DNA of 64,000 nt from Chaenocephalus aceratus (Eukaryota; Chordata; Actinopteri; Perciformes; Channichthyidae): contig CM043797.1 in assembly GCA_023974075.1 (NCBI GenBank), positions 30,721,023-30,785,022 on the forward strand. Direction: 5' to 3'. Both the position numbers and the translations under genes were made by a program. Under the pieces are notes generated by a model that worked only from the letters and a program-made list of their open reading frames with translations, did no database searches and was not told where the DNA came from. Of this stretch, positions 1 through 12,577 are shown in pieces (within the stretch, counting starts at the first letter, position 1; each line of letters begins with the position of its first letter).

Positions 1-3000
1 TCTCCCCACAGGCCTGCAGTCTTGGCAGAATCTGGTCTGAAGAGCTCTGTAGCTGAATCTGTGTGTATCATGATGGGATAGCCTGAATGCATCGAACCTG
101 GATGGAGAGAAATAAGTAACACAGGAATGTATCTTTCAAAATATCTACACAAAGATTTGGAGAGATTGTACCTTTTGTAATTCACTGTGATGAGATTATG
201 TCTTATGCATGTCATAGCAGTTCATTAAGATAGTAATAACTAAAGTACATTATCACTGCCTTTACATTTCTGAATCATGTGGGCCCTGTCCCAAACACAA
301 AACACAATACACAAGATCAACAATACTATGTAGAAATGCAGACATTACATCAAATGGAAACTGCATAACAATATTTACGCCATTAATCCTGGCTACTATC
401 ACAATTGCAATCAATAAAATGCAATTCTATCCTGTTAATTAATGCATGCTGGCTTTTAGGGGTGGGAATCACCAGGCTCCCCACGACGATACTATCACAA
501 TACTTAAGCCACAATACGATAGTATTGCGATTCGATGATATGCTAAGTATTGCGATACGATATATTGCAATATTGCATATCACATTCGTCATATATCCAT
601 GTCCTTCTTCCCTTCCTGGTTAAAAAATCCCAAATAATTCCACACCTTTGATTAAAATGCGACCGCCGCATTTCTGATTTCTTTCTCTGTTGACTCCATC
701 TTTGTTTTGACTAACTTCCTGCCAATCCAAATGACTTTACCCATGGCCATGACCCACAAGAACAAGCTCAACACCATCTAGTGGATTGAAAAAGCAATTG
801 TTACCAAAACTTTAATTTGGATTTGCAATGTGAATGGTTTATGTAAATAACCTAATTTGTGTTCTTTGAACCAGAAAAGTAGATGGAATTGTTTTTGTTA
901 CTAGTGCTAGTGGATCACCGGAGCTGTTAGCGGCAGAGCCTCGCAGCGGGGAAACTGAAACTGTGAAATGCATTTGTGCATAAGATTAATTGCGCCGCAT
1001 TTGCGCATAGATCGTCCGCAATATGAGGGCCCCTCAGCAAGGAGAGGCCCTACGCAGTCTGCGTGATCTGTGTGTGGGGAGGGGCGGCCCTGGTCAAGTG
1101 TACGACCATCTTTCGGATGGATATGCTACAGTTTATATAATAAAATATCGATACTTGGCTTCCATGTATCGATACAATATCTCCACGCAAAGTATCGCGA
1201 TACTATGCTGTATCGATTATTTCCCCCACCCCTAGTTTTCTTTGTATTCAATCACAGTTAATGGGTTGAAAAAAACAAATGTCATTCATCTTTTACAACA
1301 CATGCAGCAAAGTTATCAATTGAATATGTGAGAATGTGGCAGCAAAAAACACTAACCAGCAGAAATCTGCACATCTGCCACAACACGTTCTTTGCGGGAA
1401 AATGTGTGTGGTATGACAGCCAGATCTGCAATGCCCTTCATGATGTCGTTCCACAGCGCTGCCACCTCATCAGGGCGCTCCAACTTTCTAACAACATCTG
1501 ATGGTACGGTAAGGATGATGTTGTCAAACTCAAACTCTGCCCAGGGTGCTGGAGCTGTGCGCAGTGACAACCAATCAGCTGCTGTTGTCACACCTGAAAT
1601 GAAAATAGGATTGGTGTTGAGGTGAAATCAAAAAATGGCTTTACAAGATTGTGATTATTTTTCAAATAATCCATTGGGGAAAGATTAGAGGAAGTATGGG
1701 GGCCAAAAGCTTTATGATTTAAAAGAGAATACTTTACACCTATGTTGGCAAACTAATCATACAATATATTATCTATTGTTAAGAGGACAACTTCTACAAC
1801 CCTAAAATCATGAAAGAGTAGTCTTTTCATCTCATGTTATCATGCTTTTTTATCAGGAGCTTCCAAACGTTTGAATCGTCGAGTACATTATTTATTTAAT
1901 TCAATTTGACTTTTTTTGTGTATCAAAACTACCATTAAGGTTTAAACTGAGTGAAGTCAACAGTGACCTAATAGAAAATGTTAATCCAGTTATAGGCTTT
2001 AAATCTTTTGTGAGGAATAAACTAGAGAGGACCCTAGTCCTGCAAACAGCAAAACTGCGTCATGATGTCAATACGTTTATCTGAAGAGCACGGGCAGATT
2101 TTAACACACACTCACCAGACTTGTAGTAAGGAGCAGGCATAGCAATCTGCACAACGACCTCTGCCCCCTCCACCTTTGTGTTGGGTGGAGCCACCAGGTA
2201 GATGAGTCCCCCCCACAGGTTCCACACCTGCATCTTCTCTGCTGTGACAGGAAATTTCTCACAAACAGATCTTGCTCTCTTCAACTCATCCTGAGGCAAG
2301 TAGTCTGTTTGGCAACCTATCTGGATCTGAGGGAGATATAGAACATGTTGCTGCTTTGAAAACCTCTTTATAAAGTCTGCTGTGCTGTAGTTTGATTTTT
2401 CAGTTGAAGAACACCGTACATTGGACACAAAACGGGCTATTCTAGCATAAATCAATGGCCGCATTATAGGACCGTATGTGAGAACAGAAATATCTAATTT
2501 CCTTGGTCCTTTCACGTAAACATTAACCTTGTATTCTCAACAAATTACAGCAACTTCTACTTATCAAGGCCCAAAAGATCTCTTTAACCTGATAACAATG
2601 AATAAAAGGCCTTGCAATGTTGCAGGTGTTGATTGTAAAATTGATTTGTTGATATGTCTGACATAGATATGTATATAATATTAATACATTTTACTTAATA
2701 TTAATATTTAGAGAGTGTTGTCATTTCAAAGATTATATTGCTCTCAATGGAAAATCTGTGATTTGGGGCATTATTGATAAGAGTGGACCTGAATCGGTGT
2801 TCGAAATTTGCATCAAACACATGAAAACTATATGATTTATGTACTGTACCGTCCAGTTCTTGTTGACGATGTTTGCTGGTAGGATCATCTCTGTCTTCAT
2901 ACCAGGAGAGAGGTACAGACCTGTACTGATCCACTCATTCTCATCTGACACACAAAAAGAGCAGCAAACATTATAGTGCATGTAGGATATGAACAAGAAC

Positions 3001-6000
3001 CAAATCTGCCATCATTATGTAAATTCAAAGATATCAAAAACACAGCACAACATGCTACATTCTCTATTAAACACAGACGAGGTAAAGGTCTGCAAGTTTA
3101 TCTCACAATTATTTTACATTTGTTCACAACAGTGTGGTCTGACCTGCTGTGATAGTGCTTATCCTCAGCTTTCGGTTATAGACGAAAGTCATGTGATAAT
3201 CCTTGATAAGGTACGAAAGGAGAGCTTCCGGATCTGGGGATGCATCATAGACCTCTTTCCCCAATCTGAGGAGCAAGTGGTCTTTTGGACTCTTCACAGG
3301 GTTTTCCTCACTCACCTTAAAATAAAAATAATAAAACATATCCATTTCAAAAATCCTATTCTCTCAATAGCCAAGCCACTGATCTCCGATTCACTGGCAC
3401 CACACACTATTCAACATTTGTTAACTTCTAAATATGATATTCTGATATAATATGAGTATTGTTTTCTAATTATTTATATTAAACAGTATATTCATTACTT
3501 TGACATGTTCGACTGCGTAGATGCACCAAAACAATGGACTATATCCCTAAAAGAATAAATAATAACAAACAGCATCCCTCTTTTTACACATACTAAACTC
3601 AATCATGTGAAATATTAAATCAGCCCACCTGTGGCATACCGGACTTCTTCAAAATGTCAGTGAGGATGGACAGCACCTGTGTGTAGGAGTAGCTGTCATA
3701 AGACTTCATCATCAGGAAGTCCATGCCCAGTTTTTCAAGTTGTTTTCCCTCATGCTTGGAGAGTTCTTTGCCTTGTGTAACATGACCAGCAAAGCTGCGT
3801 AGAAGGTTGCGAAAGTGGCAAGTGTACGTCATTTCGTGGCTGGGCACAGTAGCCTTGTAGGAACCTCCTGGAATTGTTGCCGCCATAAGGCTCAAGCCCA
3901 ATGTGTTCAGGATCTTGTTTCCTAAAACACAGTTGTTAATACTCCAGCTTTTATAGTCAGGGTTTGATGGGCTGTGTCAAAAAGAATCCCCATATACTGT
4001 AACCAAAGTGGTAATGATATAACTTCAATGTAAGTTAATCAGAGATCTGTAACATGTCAGTATATAAAGCAGCAGCATGGTTTCATTGATTTGGCTAGAT
4101 ATTCCACTGATCCAAAACAGACCCATGGAAAACCAAACCCAACATTGCAAACTAATGTTTATTTTTTTAAAGAGGGACCTGGGATAATTAATCCTAAATG
4201 CTGTCAACAAAAACCGACCAAAGAGAGAAAGGACAAAGACACTGTCAACAGCATGAAGTGCTATCAATTGGCAGCAATGGCCAAAATAGTTGCAATATAA
4301 CAACAGAATAGCAATAATGAAACCTTCTTAAACCTTCTATAGCTAAATGGGGAATAGACGGAAAGAAGATAAAACATTTTGAACTGATTTAATTTCTGTG
4401 AAATAAGTTCCTGGTCATTTTTATTCAATATTTTCTCCTACAGTGATTATGAGGTACCACAGAATCAAGGAGGATTTTGAGAATGCTCAGACTGTAATCA
4501 CTGACCCAGGTAACACCGGATTTTAATCTAGAAGTATTAAACACCTGACTCAGAAACTAAACACCTTAAAACCCCATGATTCATCACTGAAAGCATGTCC
4601 AAGTGGCCCCAGAATGTGTATTCTTAAACAAAGTTCTGTACTGATAAACACGGATATTAGACCTGTTGCATTGAAATGACACCCTACCTAGTCGGATTTG
4701 ACTGATGTGTCTGATAACTTTTATTCTGTCATTCCCATCTTGTCCTCATGGTGTCATTAGTGTTCTCCACTGCCTGACTGACATTCACACCGGCTGAAAT
4801 GATTGCAACAATTACATTTTTTTTTGTATGGCATTTTTCCAGAAAGGAGTCAGTTGCTGTAATGAAACACGTTATTTCAAAAGAGACAGTATTTACTCAT
4901 GGAAAATGGTTTTTCAAAAAACATGAAACATTAATAAGCACACTGCAGAAACCAAACTTCCAGTGTTAAAATCGTACAAAGGAAATGACTTGACATAATG
5001 TAGCAAAGTTTTTATCTTGTTTTCAATTGAACTTAGAAAGACAGCATTCTAATAATAATCAAGAATTCAGAATGTACATGTGACATCAGAGGCACTTCAT
5101 GTGTGATCACAACGACCCGCCCCCGTCCATAGTAGCTTCCTGCAAGAAACGGCCGTCCATCCTCAGTGGTACCAATGGGGAAGGCTAACGGGCCATGGAT
5201 TAGTGCCTCAGAAGCTAATATATCATCGGTGAGGTCAAACTCTGAAACCCCCTGGAGTAAGATCTTCAGGTCTTCCTCAACATTTTTACGAACACTGCAG
5301 GACAGAGAAGGTAGAGGGACACAGAAGGAGATGGTTGGAGCAGGAGAAGAAAATGATTCACTCGTCACTAATGTGAAATGGGAGTATTAACTGACCGTAA
5401 AGTCATCCATGAGGATGGGATCTGAGGGTAAACAGGCAGGATCTCTACCTTCCCATAATGCGCAGTAAAGTAGATCCCTGCCACAGCAGACACTTTATTC
5501 CCTGGGAAGTGTAGCAGTGTGTTCTCTTTTGGCTTGGTTGAAGCCCAGTGCCACGCCTGACCTGCTATCAGCACTCCTCCTCCAGCTTTCAGAAATGCCA
5601 CCAGGTCTTTAGCGTCTGCTTCCACGCTGTAGGCATCTGTCACATAGACACCAACTTCCCTACTGTCACTAAAGGACCCAACAGCTTTAACTTTGAGGCC
5701 AGATTTGATGAGGTTATCAGCGACAGCCTTCACTTTATTGTTGACCCCCACAGTGAGGTTGTCAGATCTTTCTCCTCTCAGCCAGGTCACAGCGTTCTCT
5801 ACCAGAGCAGGAAAAGCGGTCAGATAGCCCTCATGACCGAGGACCACAATCCTTCCTCTGCCGTACCGAGAGGCTGCCATCAAGACCTGGCCTTGGCTGT
5901 TGATTGCTAAAGGAAAGGCATGATCTCCATTCAGCACCAGGTCACAGGGATCACACGGGCCATTGAGGTCCAGCTCTTTCAAGCCTTTCATCAGGGACAG

Positions 6001-6042
6001 GTAGGCCCCTTCATGATAGGACTTTGTGGTTTGGGTGCTCAT
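1..6042 (-). CDS. tcaf: TCAF-like gene, copy 1 (3' end outside window; exon 3 missing, possibly a pseudogene)
   Basis: This is a member of the TRPM8 channel-associated factor (FAM115/TCAF) family, intracellular proteins with a degenerate glutamine-amidotransferase-like N-terminal half and an M60/enhancin-like C-terminus. Exons read on the minus strand, by splice sites and by alignment with the copy at 51590-57484: 6042-5396 (start ATG at 6042, 215 codons plus 2 nt), 5294 to about 5098, 3921-3629, 3315-3144, 2944-2850, 2326-2116, 1593-1357 and 96-<1. Phases agree except at one point. After the codons for ITHE (about 5098) the sequence leaves the family consensus, no donor is seen, and no counterpart of exon 3 (292 nt in copy 2) is found in 3930-5098. 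Joining exon 2 directly to exon 4 would shift the frame. The last visible exon stops 3 codons short of where HExxH would lie. Donors at 5395 (GTCAGT) and 1356 (GTTAGT) are weak. The family call is firm; whether the gene is functional is doubtful. Confidence 0.85.
457..1234. mobile_element. hAT-like non-autonomous element in the TCAF copy 1 intron
   Basis: The segment starts TAGGGGTGGGAATC and ends with the inverse, CCCACCCCTA. Both ends carry runs of GATACGATA/TATCGATAC-type motifs, as in the non-autonomous hAT elements of fish that end in TATCGATA-rich arms. It lies in the intron between exon 8 (1357-1593) and exon 9 (1-96) of TCAF copy 1. The flanking octamers do not match, so the insertion is old or the ends are slightly misplaced. 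No coding potential is seen. Confidence 0.55.
3930..5090. other. Non-coding stretch of TCAF copy 1 where exon 3 is expected
   Basis: In the intact copy the third exon lies between exon 2 and exon 4. Here about 1.1 kb of AT-rich sequence shows no open frame resembling it on the minus strand. Short frames such as 4025-4303 show no TCAF motifs. Parts of 3895-4840 resemble 6924-7210 (see that entry). Confidence 0.6.
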
Positions 6043-6330
6043 GGTTTGAAGGATTAAAGCTCTAAAGGTTGGACGTAAATAGTTGTGTTAGCTGTGGGAA
6101 TAAAAAGAGTATTCTGAATGCTTTAAATAAAAATGTCAACAGTAAGGTTATTTAATACAAAGGGCAATCAATTAGTTCAGAAGTTAACGGAAATCAGCCG
6201 TTCCTCATCCATAATTTTCTTAATTCAATACAAACACTACAGAAAATCATTCTAACACTACAGAAAAGCAAAAACTGAACTTTATTTTAAAGTTGATTTG
6301 GTCGTCTGGTCCTATAATTTGATCGAGAAC

Positions 6331-6745
6331 TGTCACAGTCTGCTTTCTCACTCACCTATTTTCTGCATTAACATTCCTTAGTCACCTGGTAGTCACAACT
6401 TGTCTCTCTCACTCTGTTACACCCATCAGCTCACCACTTCACTTTCACCTCAGTGCCAGATTATACTTTGCAGCATGCCAGTCTTTCCCGAATTACCCTT
6501 CAGATTGCTCTCCCGGTTTCGACCCTGCCTGTCCCTGACCAGCCTGCCTCGCCTGCTCCCTGACCCGTTCTGTACCTGCGACTCCCGTCCTGCTTTCTCC
6601 TGGAACCCTCGCCTGTCCCCGACCAGCCCTTTGCCTACTATCTGCCGTTTTGTCTCCTACCAGCCTATTGCTTTCAATAAAGCTGCTTACCGACTATCCC
6701 TGGTTTCCCGTGTTCTGCATTTTGGTCCTCAGCTCGTTTGTGACA
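6331..6745 (+). mobile_element. Solo LTR (Ty3/gypsy-type) with 5-bp target duplication
   Basis: A 415-bp unit begins TGTCAC and ends GTGACA (perfect short inverted ends, TG...CA). It contains a C/T-rich body and an AATAAA at about 6675, and is flanked on both sides by AGAAC (6326-6330 and 6746-6750). This is the signature of an LTR retrotransposon reduced to a single LTR by recombination. It lies just upstream of the TCAF copy 1 start codon (about 290 bp), so it could contribute promoter or UTR sequence to that gene. Family assignment beyond Ty3/gypsy-type is not possible by eye. Confidence 0.75.
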
Positions 6746-6923
6746 AGAACACGACAGGAGGAACTATTTAAAGGAGAAGATAAAGAACAAATAAGAGGAA
6801 GGACTTGGGTGAGCCATTAACAAGGAAGAGGGTTGGATTATACTGTAGAATGGATGAGATCAGATGCAACTGCCACTTCAAATGAAGTTTGCCTTGTAGG
6901 GACTTTCCCCTTTTTTTCTTTTA

Positions 6924-7210
6924 CAGGCTAATGCCCAGTTTTTTCATCATCTTGTTTCCTGAAACATAATTTAACTATTATGAATTTATCTATCTGATCT
7001 TTGCACCATGGTCCAACTTATGGTAAGGGCTTGACTGATCAAATACAAATCTAGAGAAACATTAATAAACACGAGTTATCTTTGTGTTTATGTGTGATCC
7101 ATTGCTTGTTCATTCTCAACCTCGTCCTCATGGTTTCATCTATCTTTGCCACGGCCTTACCTAATCTCTCACTGGCTCAAATTAATTTAACAAATACATT
7201 TCTGCTGTAG
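6924..7210 (-). pseudogene. Relic of a duplicated TCAF segment (exon 4 edge plus intron)
   Basis: The string ATCTTGTTTCCT with neighbouring GCCCA at 6940-6961 parallels the exon 4 acceptor region of TCAF copy 1 at 3897-3923. About 7110-7200 parallels 4729-4810 over a long gapped stretch (shared GTCCTCATGGT, CTGGCTNAAAT and TACATTT words in the same order). This suggests that a fragment of a third TCAF copy or a local duplication lies upstream of copy 1. No open frame survives. The similarity was judged by eye, so confidence is low. Confidence 0.35.
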
Positions 7211-7625
7211 ATCCATTAGCTTAAAATACATACTTGACCTCCCCCCTTTACTTTCACCTTTTTGAGAACATTTGTCTTTCTGTAACCACCTGTATATTTA
7301 AACCCCACAATAGACAGTACATTGACATTGAGAATGTGTTTCTCACTCAGCAGTGCAGTATCATTTTATTGGCCAATATATTTTAATGATAAAGTTTAAT
7401 ATGTGTCTAAGCATACAACATGCAAATTGGAAGTCTTTATATGCGGCTGTATTTCCATGCTTGTTTGTTTCTAATCATAAATACATTCTCTGTTGAAATT
7501 ATAATGTATAATCCTCTTATTTTAATATGCCAGAGCACTCAACAGTGTGGTAGGTTGAAATGGGAACCATATAAGGAAAACATTGTCCTGTTTTATCACA
7601 CCTGAGGAATCTGTCTTTCAGTTTT

Positions 7626-8618
7626 GTGTGCAGTTGTGCACGTCCCCCCATTAAAGAGGCTGTTGTTAAATTGCAGGCTGTTTTTAACATTATTCAGACT
7701 CAGCTCTCTGAATTAAAGCTTCTTTTAAATGTGGATAAAACCAAGGTAATGCTCTTTTCAAAAGCTAAAAAGACACCAGAGCCTGTTTTAGATATTGTAA
7801 CTACGCAAGGAACAACACTGGAAGTTGTTGCCTGTTACAAATACCTTGGGATCTGGCTTGATGATTGTCTCTCTTTTAAACTTCATGTCAATAACCTGCT
7901 TAAAAAACTGAGGGTTAGGCTAGGGTTCTTTTTCAGAAACAAGTCCTGTTTCTCGCTTGAGGCCAGGAAAAGGCTAGTCACTGTGACCTTTTTACCTGTG
8001 CTGGACTATGGTGATTTGTTGTATATGAATGCACCTGCCAATTACCTGAGCAAATTGGATGCTGCGTATCACAGTGCTCTGAGATTTGTCACAAATTGTA
8101 AAGCGCTTACACATCACTGTACACTGTATACCAAGGCAGGTTTACCATCACTCTCTGTACGGAGGCTCAGTCATTGGTACACGTTTATTTATAAAGCTTT
8201 GTTGGGTAAACTCCCGTATTATATCTGCTCTCTGATAACACAGAGAGTTGCAAGCAGCTATTGTCTGAGATCACAGGATGTAGTCTTGTTAGATGTGCCA
8301 AGAGCAAGGACTGTCTTAGGTAAGACAGCTTTTATGTGCGCAGCTCCACTTGCTTGGAACAATCTTCAGCAAGAATTGAAACTGAGCAATCTCATTCCTC
8401 TGCATGTTTTTAAAGCTAGGCTAAATGAAATGCTTGCTGATACAATGGGCACTTGTAAATGTCTATAACTATGTATCCTGTAAATATAATGTATAATGTC
8501 CTTTATTGTTTTATGTTTCATGTGGAACCTATATGCTGCAGGTCTCCCTTGAAAAAGAGATCTATGATCTCAATGGGACCAATCTGGTTAAATAAAGGTT
8601 TGAAATTAAATGAAATGA
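7626..8618 (+). mobile_element. CR1/L2-like LINE, 5'-truncated, 3' half of reverse transcriptase ORF and tail
   Basis: An open frame of 280 codons (7626-8468) encodes the thumb/C-terminal part of a non-LTR retrotransposon reverse transcriptase. It has the block LNVDKTKVMLFSK followed by YKYLGIWLDD, then FLPVLDYGDLLYMNA and RFVTNCKALTHHC, which are typical of the CR1/L2/Rex1 group in fish. It is followed by a conserved tail (8536-8610, GGTCTCCCTTGAAAAAGAGA, then TGGTTAAATAAA) and an A-rich 3' end. The endonuclease and the catalytic YADD block are missing (5' truncation). The ORF has no stop inside, so this copy is not very old. Confidence 0.85.
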
Positions 8619-9234
8619 GTTTTGCCAAATACCTGAATGCTTATCCGGTACCATCAATGCTCACCAGTGGCGAGCCGTCAGGGCCTAAGATATTCTAAAA
8701 AATAATATTTTAAAACATTAAAAGAAAAACATTTTTTTTTATTATATATATTGTTTTTGTTACATTTTTTATTAGTTTTACAAAAATAACTTGATTTAAT
8801 TGTATTTAAAATAACATTTCCACAGAAATAAATCCTTCGAATCTGCCTGTTCAGTTTCTGTTGGAATGTGAAGGGTTAAATGCTTTTGTATAGCTTGTGT
8901 ATACAGTATACAGTATTGTAGCGAGCCCTGGGTTCAGAGGGAGGGGCTTGCATAGGGGGTGGCGGGGGGTGGGGGGGGGGGTGGCAGGGAAACGGGGTTC
9001 AGGGGGAGTGGCTGTACCCGTAAGATAGAAAAGGGGGAAGTGACGTCTGACTCAGAAGTCGCGCGGCTGTGGAGAAGAACGTGTTGCCCACATTCTGTTA
9101 CTGAGTTTAGGCTAGTTAGCTAGCAGGTTTATTGTTTTGGATGCAGTCACTTTTGCCTCCACTTGCTGTTCAAATAAATGTTGAAAGAAAAAGTCAATCT
9201 GTTTACAGTTCTGTTTTATAGGTGTTGAAGAAGA

Positions 9235-9560
9235 ATTGGGAGGGATTAAACCCTCTTTAATGGTCACACATGCAGAGCACACGGCACACACAGTGAAATG
9301 TGTTCTCTGCTTAACCCATCCTAATACCAGGAGTCTAGTACTAGGAGCAGTGAGCAGCTATTGTACAGCGCCCAGGGAGCAATGGGAGTGAGGGGGGAAG
9401 GGGGATGTCCGGTGCCTTGCTCAAGGGCACCACGGCAGGAAAGGAGGTGAACTGGGACCTCTCCATGTACTGTAGAAGTCCACACTCCAAATGTAGGTCT
9501 GGTCGAGGACTTGAACCGGCGACCCTACGGCTCACAGTCCAAGCCCCTACTGACTGCCAT
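9235..9560 (-). mobile_element. tRNA-derived SINE-like repeat (minus orientation)
   Basis: On the minus strand the segment starts near 9560 with a tRNA-like head. It has a B-box GGTTCAAGTCC (complement of 9507-9517) and an A-box-like TGGCAGTCAGTAGG upstream of it. Its body contains the words GTGCCCTTGAGCAAGG and ends at about 9235, a layout common among dispersed fish SINEs. No target duplication was confirmed. Confidence 0.55.
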
Positions 9561-9853
9561 AGATTTAGTCCCTAATTTTGCTCTCAAAGTGCACCAGATT
9601 GATGCATTTAACTTCAACATTTAAAAAAAAAATCTTCCCGGGGGAACTTGCCCCCGGACCCCCCTAGAGGAGGTGAGGTCCACCACCTGCCCACACCCCC
9701 TGTTAAATTGTCTCACCCACATTGAGGATGCTTCCTACGCCCATGTTTTATTCCATGTGTCAAGTCAGGCAAATTGGGTCCAAATGTTATTGCATCAATG
9801 ATCTGTTAACATTAAAATCACTAAATATATGCTGTAACTATTTTGCTCTAGGC

Positions 9854-12175
9854 CAGCGTTTCTCAAACTTTATTCAATAATGTACCCCCTTTGAAAAAGA
9901 AATTCAGCCAAGTACCCCCTGATCAGCGCAAAAACTATTTGTTAGGGAAAAAATGCCTATATAAAGAGGTACAGTACAGCGCTGCACCATCAGTGTCTGA
10001 TTAAAACAACAACACTGTAACTGAGAAACACTTAAATGCTACATTTCAAATGTTTACAATCCATCACTAAATTCATGGCAAACCAATTTTAACATCATGC
10101 AATAACGCTAAGACGACATTAGTTGCATTGAACTGATCTTTTTAATAAGTTGTACTTACAATGTAATGAGAAACATTCGCTTGTGCTTCACTGAGCATCT
10201 TTGTCATTCTGACAGGGAGGCAAACTGCAGTTATTACACTTCACGTTTTGAAATATGTGTAACTCTGTTCATATAAAACCCACACTGCTCAAACATCGTA
10301 ACTTTTCCTAAAATTGGTATATATTTTTTTCATTTTTTTGGGGCGTGGGGAATGAAGAGAAAAAAAAATATGAGCATTTTATGAGCATGGGATTTTGACC
10401 CCTCATATAAACATATGCATAATGCTATACTTTGCGGCAACACACCGTTGCCAAGCAACGCTTATTGTTTAGGTCCTTTGACACGCAGGCAGTCATATTT
10501 GTTGATCCAACAAAAGGGTGTACCCCAAGGATCAACTCTGGGCCCACTTCTGTTCTCTATTTACATAAATGATTTATCTTCTTGTCTCATTAATTGTTGT
10601 ACTCACCTTTATGCTGATGACACTGTCATATATACATCCAAATCAGATTTTTCACAAATTCAGATCTCTCTCCAATCGGAATTTAATATCTTACAGGACT
10701 GGCTATCACACAATAAACTACTGCTTAACAAAACAAAATCTCATACCATGGTCTTTGGTACCAGGCAGAAGCTCAAATCTAAACCTAACGTAGTAATAAC
10801 ATGTAAGGATGGCACTTCTCTGCATAAATTTGATAGCTTTAAATATCTTGGTGTATGGCTAGACTCTGAACTTTCATTTAAACTACATATAAAGCATGTA
10901 ATACAAAAAGTCAATTACGGAATCAGTGTTTTACTCCGCTCTCGCAATTGTTTTACGCTCAGTGTCCAAAAGAGAATTGCTTCTCAACTTATTCTTCCGA
11001 TTATGGACTATTGTGATGTTGTCTACCAAAATGCACATAAATCAGATCTTGCTCCACTCAACATAGCCTACAATAGACTATGCAGATGTATTCTTGGTTG
11101 TCCTTTTCGTACACATCACTGCACAATGTATAACCAACTTAAATGGCCTTCTTTAAATGTAAGAAGACACATGCATTGGCTTCAGCTGATATTTAAATGC
11201 ATTTATCTTAACTATCCCCCTTATTTAAAGCAGTATTTTGTACCCTACTCACCAATTCATCAAGTTAGACATTCTGTTCAGATTTATTTCTCTGTCCCCT
11301 CTGCAAAAAAATTGATTGGCAGAAGAGCGTTCATGTTTAAAGCCCCAACTGACTGGAATACTTTACCTACTGCTATTAGATCTCATGCATCATTGGGTAT
11401 ATTTAAACATGCATTGTTATCTCACTTTCAACTGGTCTGTACTTGTTATAACTGATATTGATTAAACTGATTTGCTTGACTGTCTCAAATTGTAATGATT
11501 GTGTGCATTGCTTGAATTTCACTTAACAGACTGTATGTGGTTTGTCTTGTGTGTCATGTTTTGCATTTTGTCTTTTTGTTTATGTATGTCTGTCAGTTGT
11601 TGCTATTGTCAGGACCCCCTTGAAAACAAGGTGGTGCATCTCAAGGGGTTTATCCCAATGAATAAAATGTCTATATATATATATAATTAACTAGAACTAG
11701 CTAGATCTGATAGATTTGGACATAAACGCGAGTGAAGTATAACCGGACGCGAGAGAGAGATCAGATCAGCTGCTGCTGACGAAGAACACGCAGCTCCGCA
11801 TGATCACAGCTCCGTCCGCTGTGACGGACCGTTGACACACTTAGCTAGTTCATCTACTCTGGAACTAGCTAAACTAGTTATACATATATTTATTCTTTAC
11901 TGTCGGGTCACTTATTACAGGTTCAGCGAGCTGCACGAGACTGACGGGCTGTCAGGAGAGGGAGAGGAAAAGAGAGCACCCAGTTTATTTTTCCCATTTT
12001 ATTATCCAGAATTACTGTAAACCTTTGAATAAAGTAGTTAATCTACTATTAGTAGTTTGTTTAAATGCATTACTTATGTTTCTTTTTTTCATTAACATAA
12101 AATAAATCTCACGTACCCCCTGCAGTACTCCAACGTACCCCTAGGGGTCTGCGTACCCCCATTTGAGAACCACTG
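9854..12175. mobile_element. hAT-like element with perfect 8-bp TSD, hosting a LINE
   Basis: The ends are CAGCGTTTCTCAAA and TTTGAGAACCACTG (inverted CAGTGGTTCTCAAA), each next to GTACCCCC arms. They are flanked by CTCTAGGC at 9846-9853 and 12176-12183. The 8-bp duplication and the CAGNG terminus are hAT hallmarks. No transposase frame is present, so it is non-autonomous. A LINE fragment occupies roughly 10415-11690. The remaining unique sequence (11700-12110) is hAT interior or flank. Confidence 0.85.
10415..11690 (+). mobile_element. CR1/L2-like LINE, 5'-truncated, nested in a hAT
   Basis: A 346-codon frame (10415-11455) encodes reverse transcriptase from the palm onward. It has GVPQGSTLGPLLFSIYINDL, the catalytic THLYADDTVIY block, the template-grip segment LLNKTKSHTMVFG, FKYLGVWLDSE and the C-terminal FMFKAPTDWNTLP. 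A 3' tail (11605-11690) contains AGGACCCCCTTGAAAACAAG, an AATAAA and a TA-rich end. The endonuclease is absent. It differs from the LINE at 7626 in sequence but has the same architecture, so they are related but separate families. Confidence 0.88.
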
Positions 12176-12577
12176 CTCTAGGCAACTCAAGGGCTCAGGT
12201 AATGTGATTACTATATGAATAATGGTCCAAAATAACATAAAATGCATAGGGTTTTTTGTTAAGTAACATACTTTCGTCGCCGGCCGGCCGATACATGCCG
12301 CGCATTAAGTGGGCCTGTCTGTCAATTAATCCCCGGGCCGCTTTTCCCCCCCAGTCCGCCCCTGGGTCCCTCTCTACATTCACAGAGGGCCCGCTATAGT
12401 AACTCAATGAGAGAGTAATGTCAAATGACAGTACAATTGACCAATCGAGGCAGTCGCAATTTCTACAGGCTCGCACTACCTGTTAGCATCTGGCATCTGT
12501 TAGCATCTAGCTCTCCTGCTTACAAACTTTTAGCCATCCCTGCTTATACAAGTAGTAGTTTTAGTTGTCTGCAATCT

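Noticed and set aside
383..623. Short overlapping ORFs in the TCAF copy 1 intron
   Set aside because: They lie in the CGATA-rich arm of a hAT-like element and show no protein motifs.
2701..3450. Plus-strand ORF 2989-3450 and minus-strand ORF 2701-2934
   Set aside because: They overlap real TCAF exons 5 and 6 in other frames; shadows only.
4025..4303. Possible missing TCAF exon in a hydrophobic minus-strand ORF
   Set aside because: No TCAF blocks, no suitable splice sites, and hydrophobic composition typical of AT-rich noise.
8925..9190. Possible LTR (AATAAA near 9173, long G run)
   Set aside because: No TG...CA ends and no flanking duplication could be set.
12340..12363. CAGTCCGCCCCTG, a known-looking hAT end
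   Set aside because: Only one end is present; the other end and an 8-bp duplication were not found.
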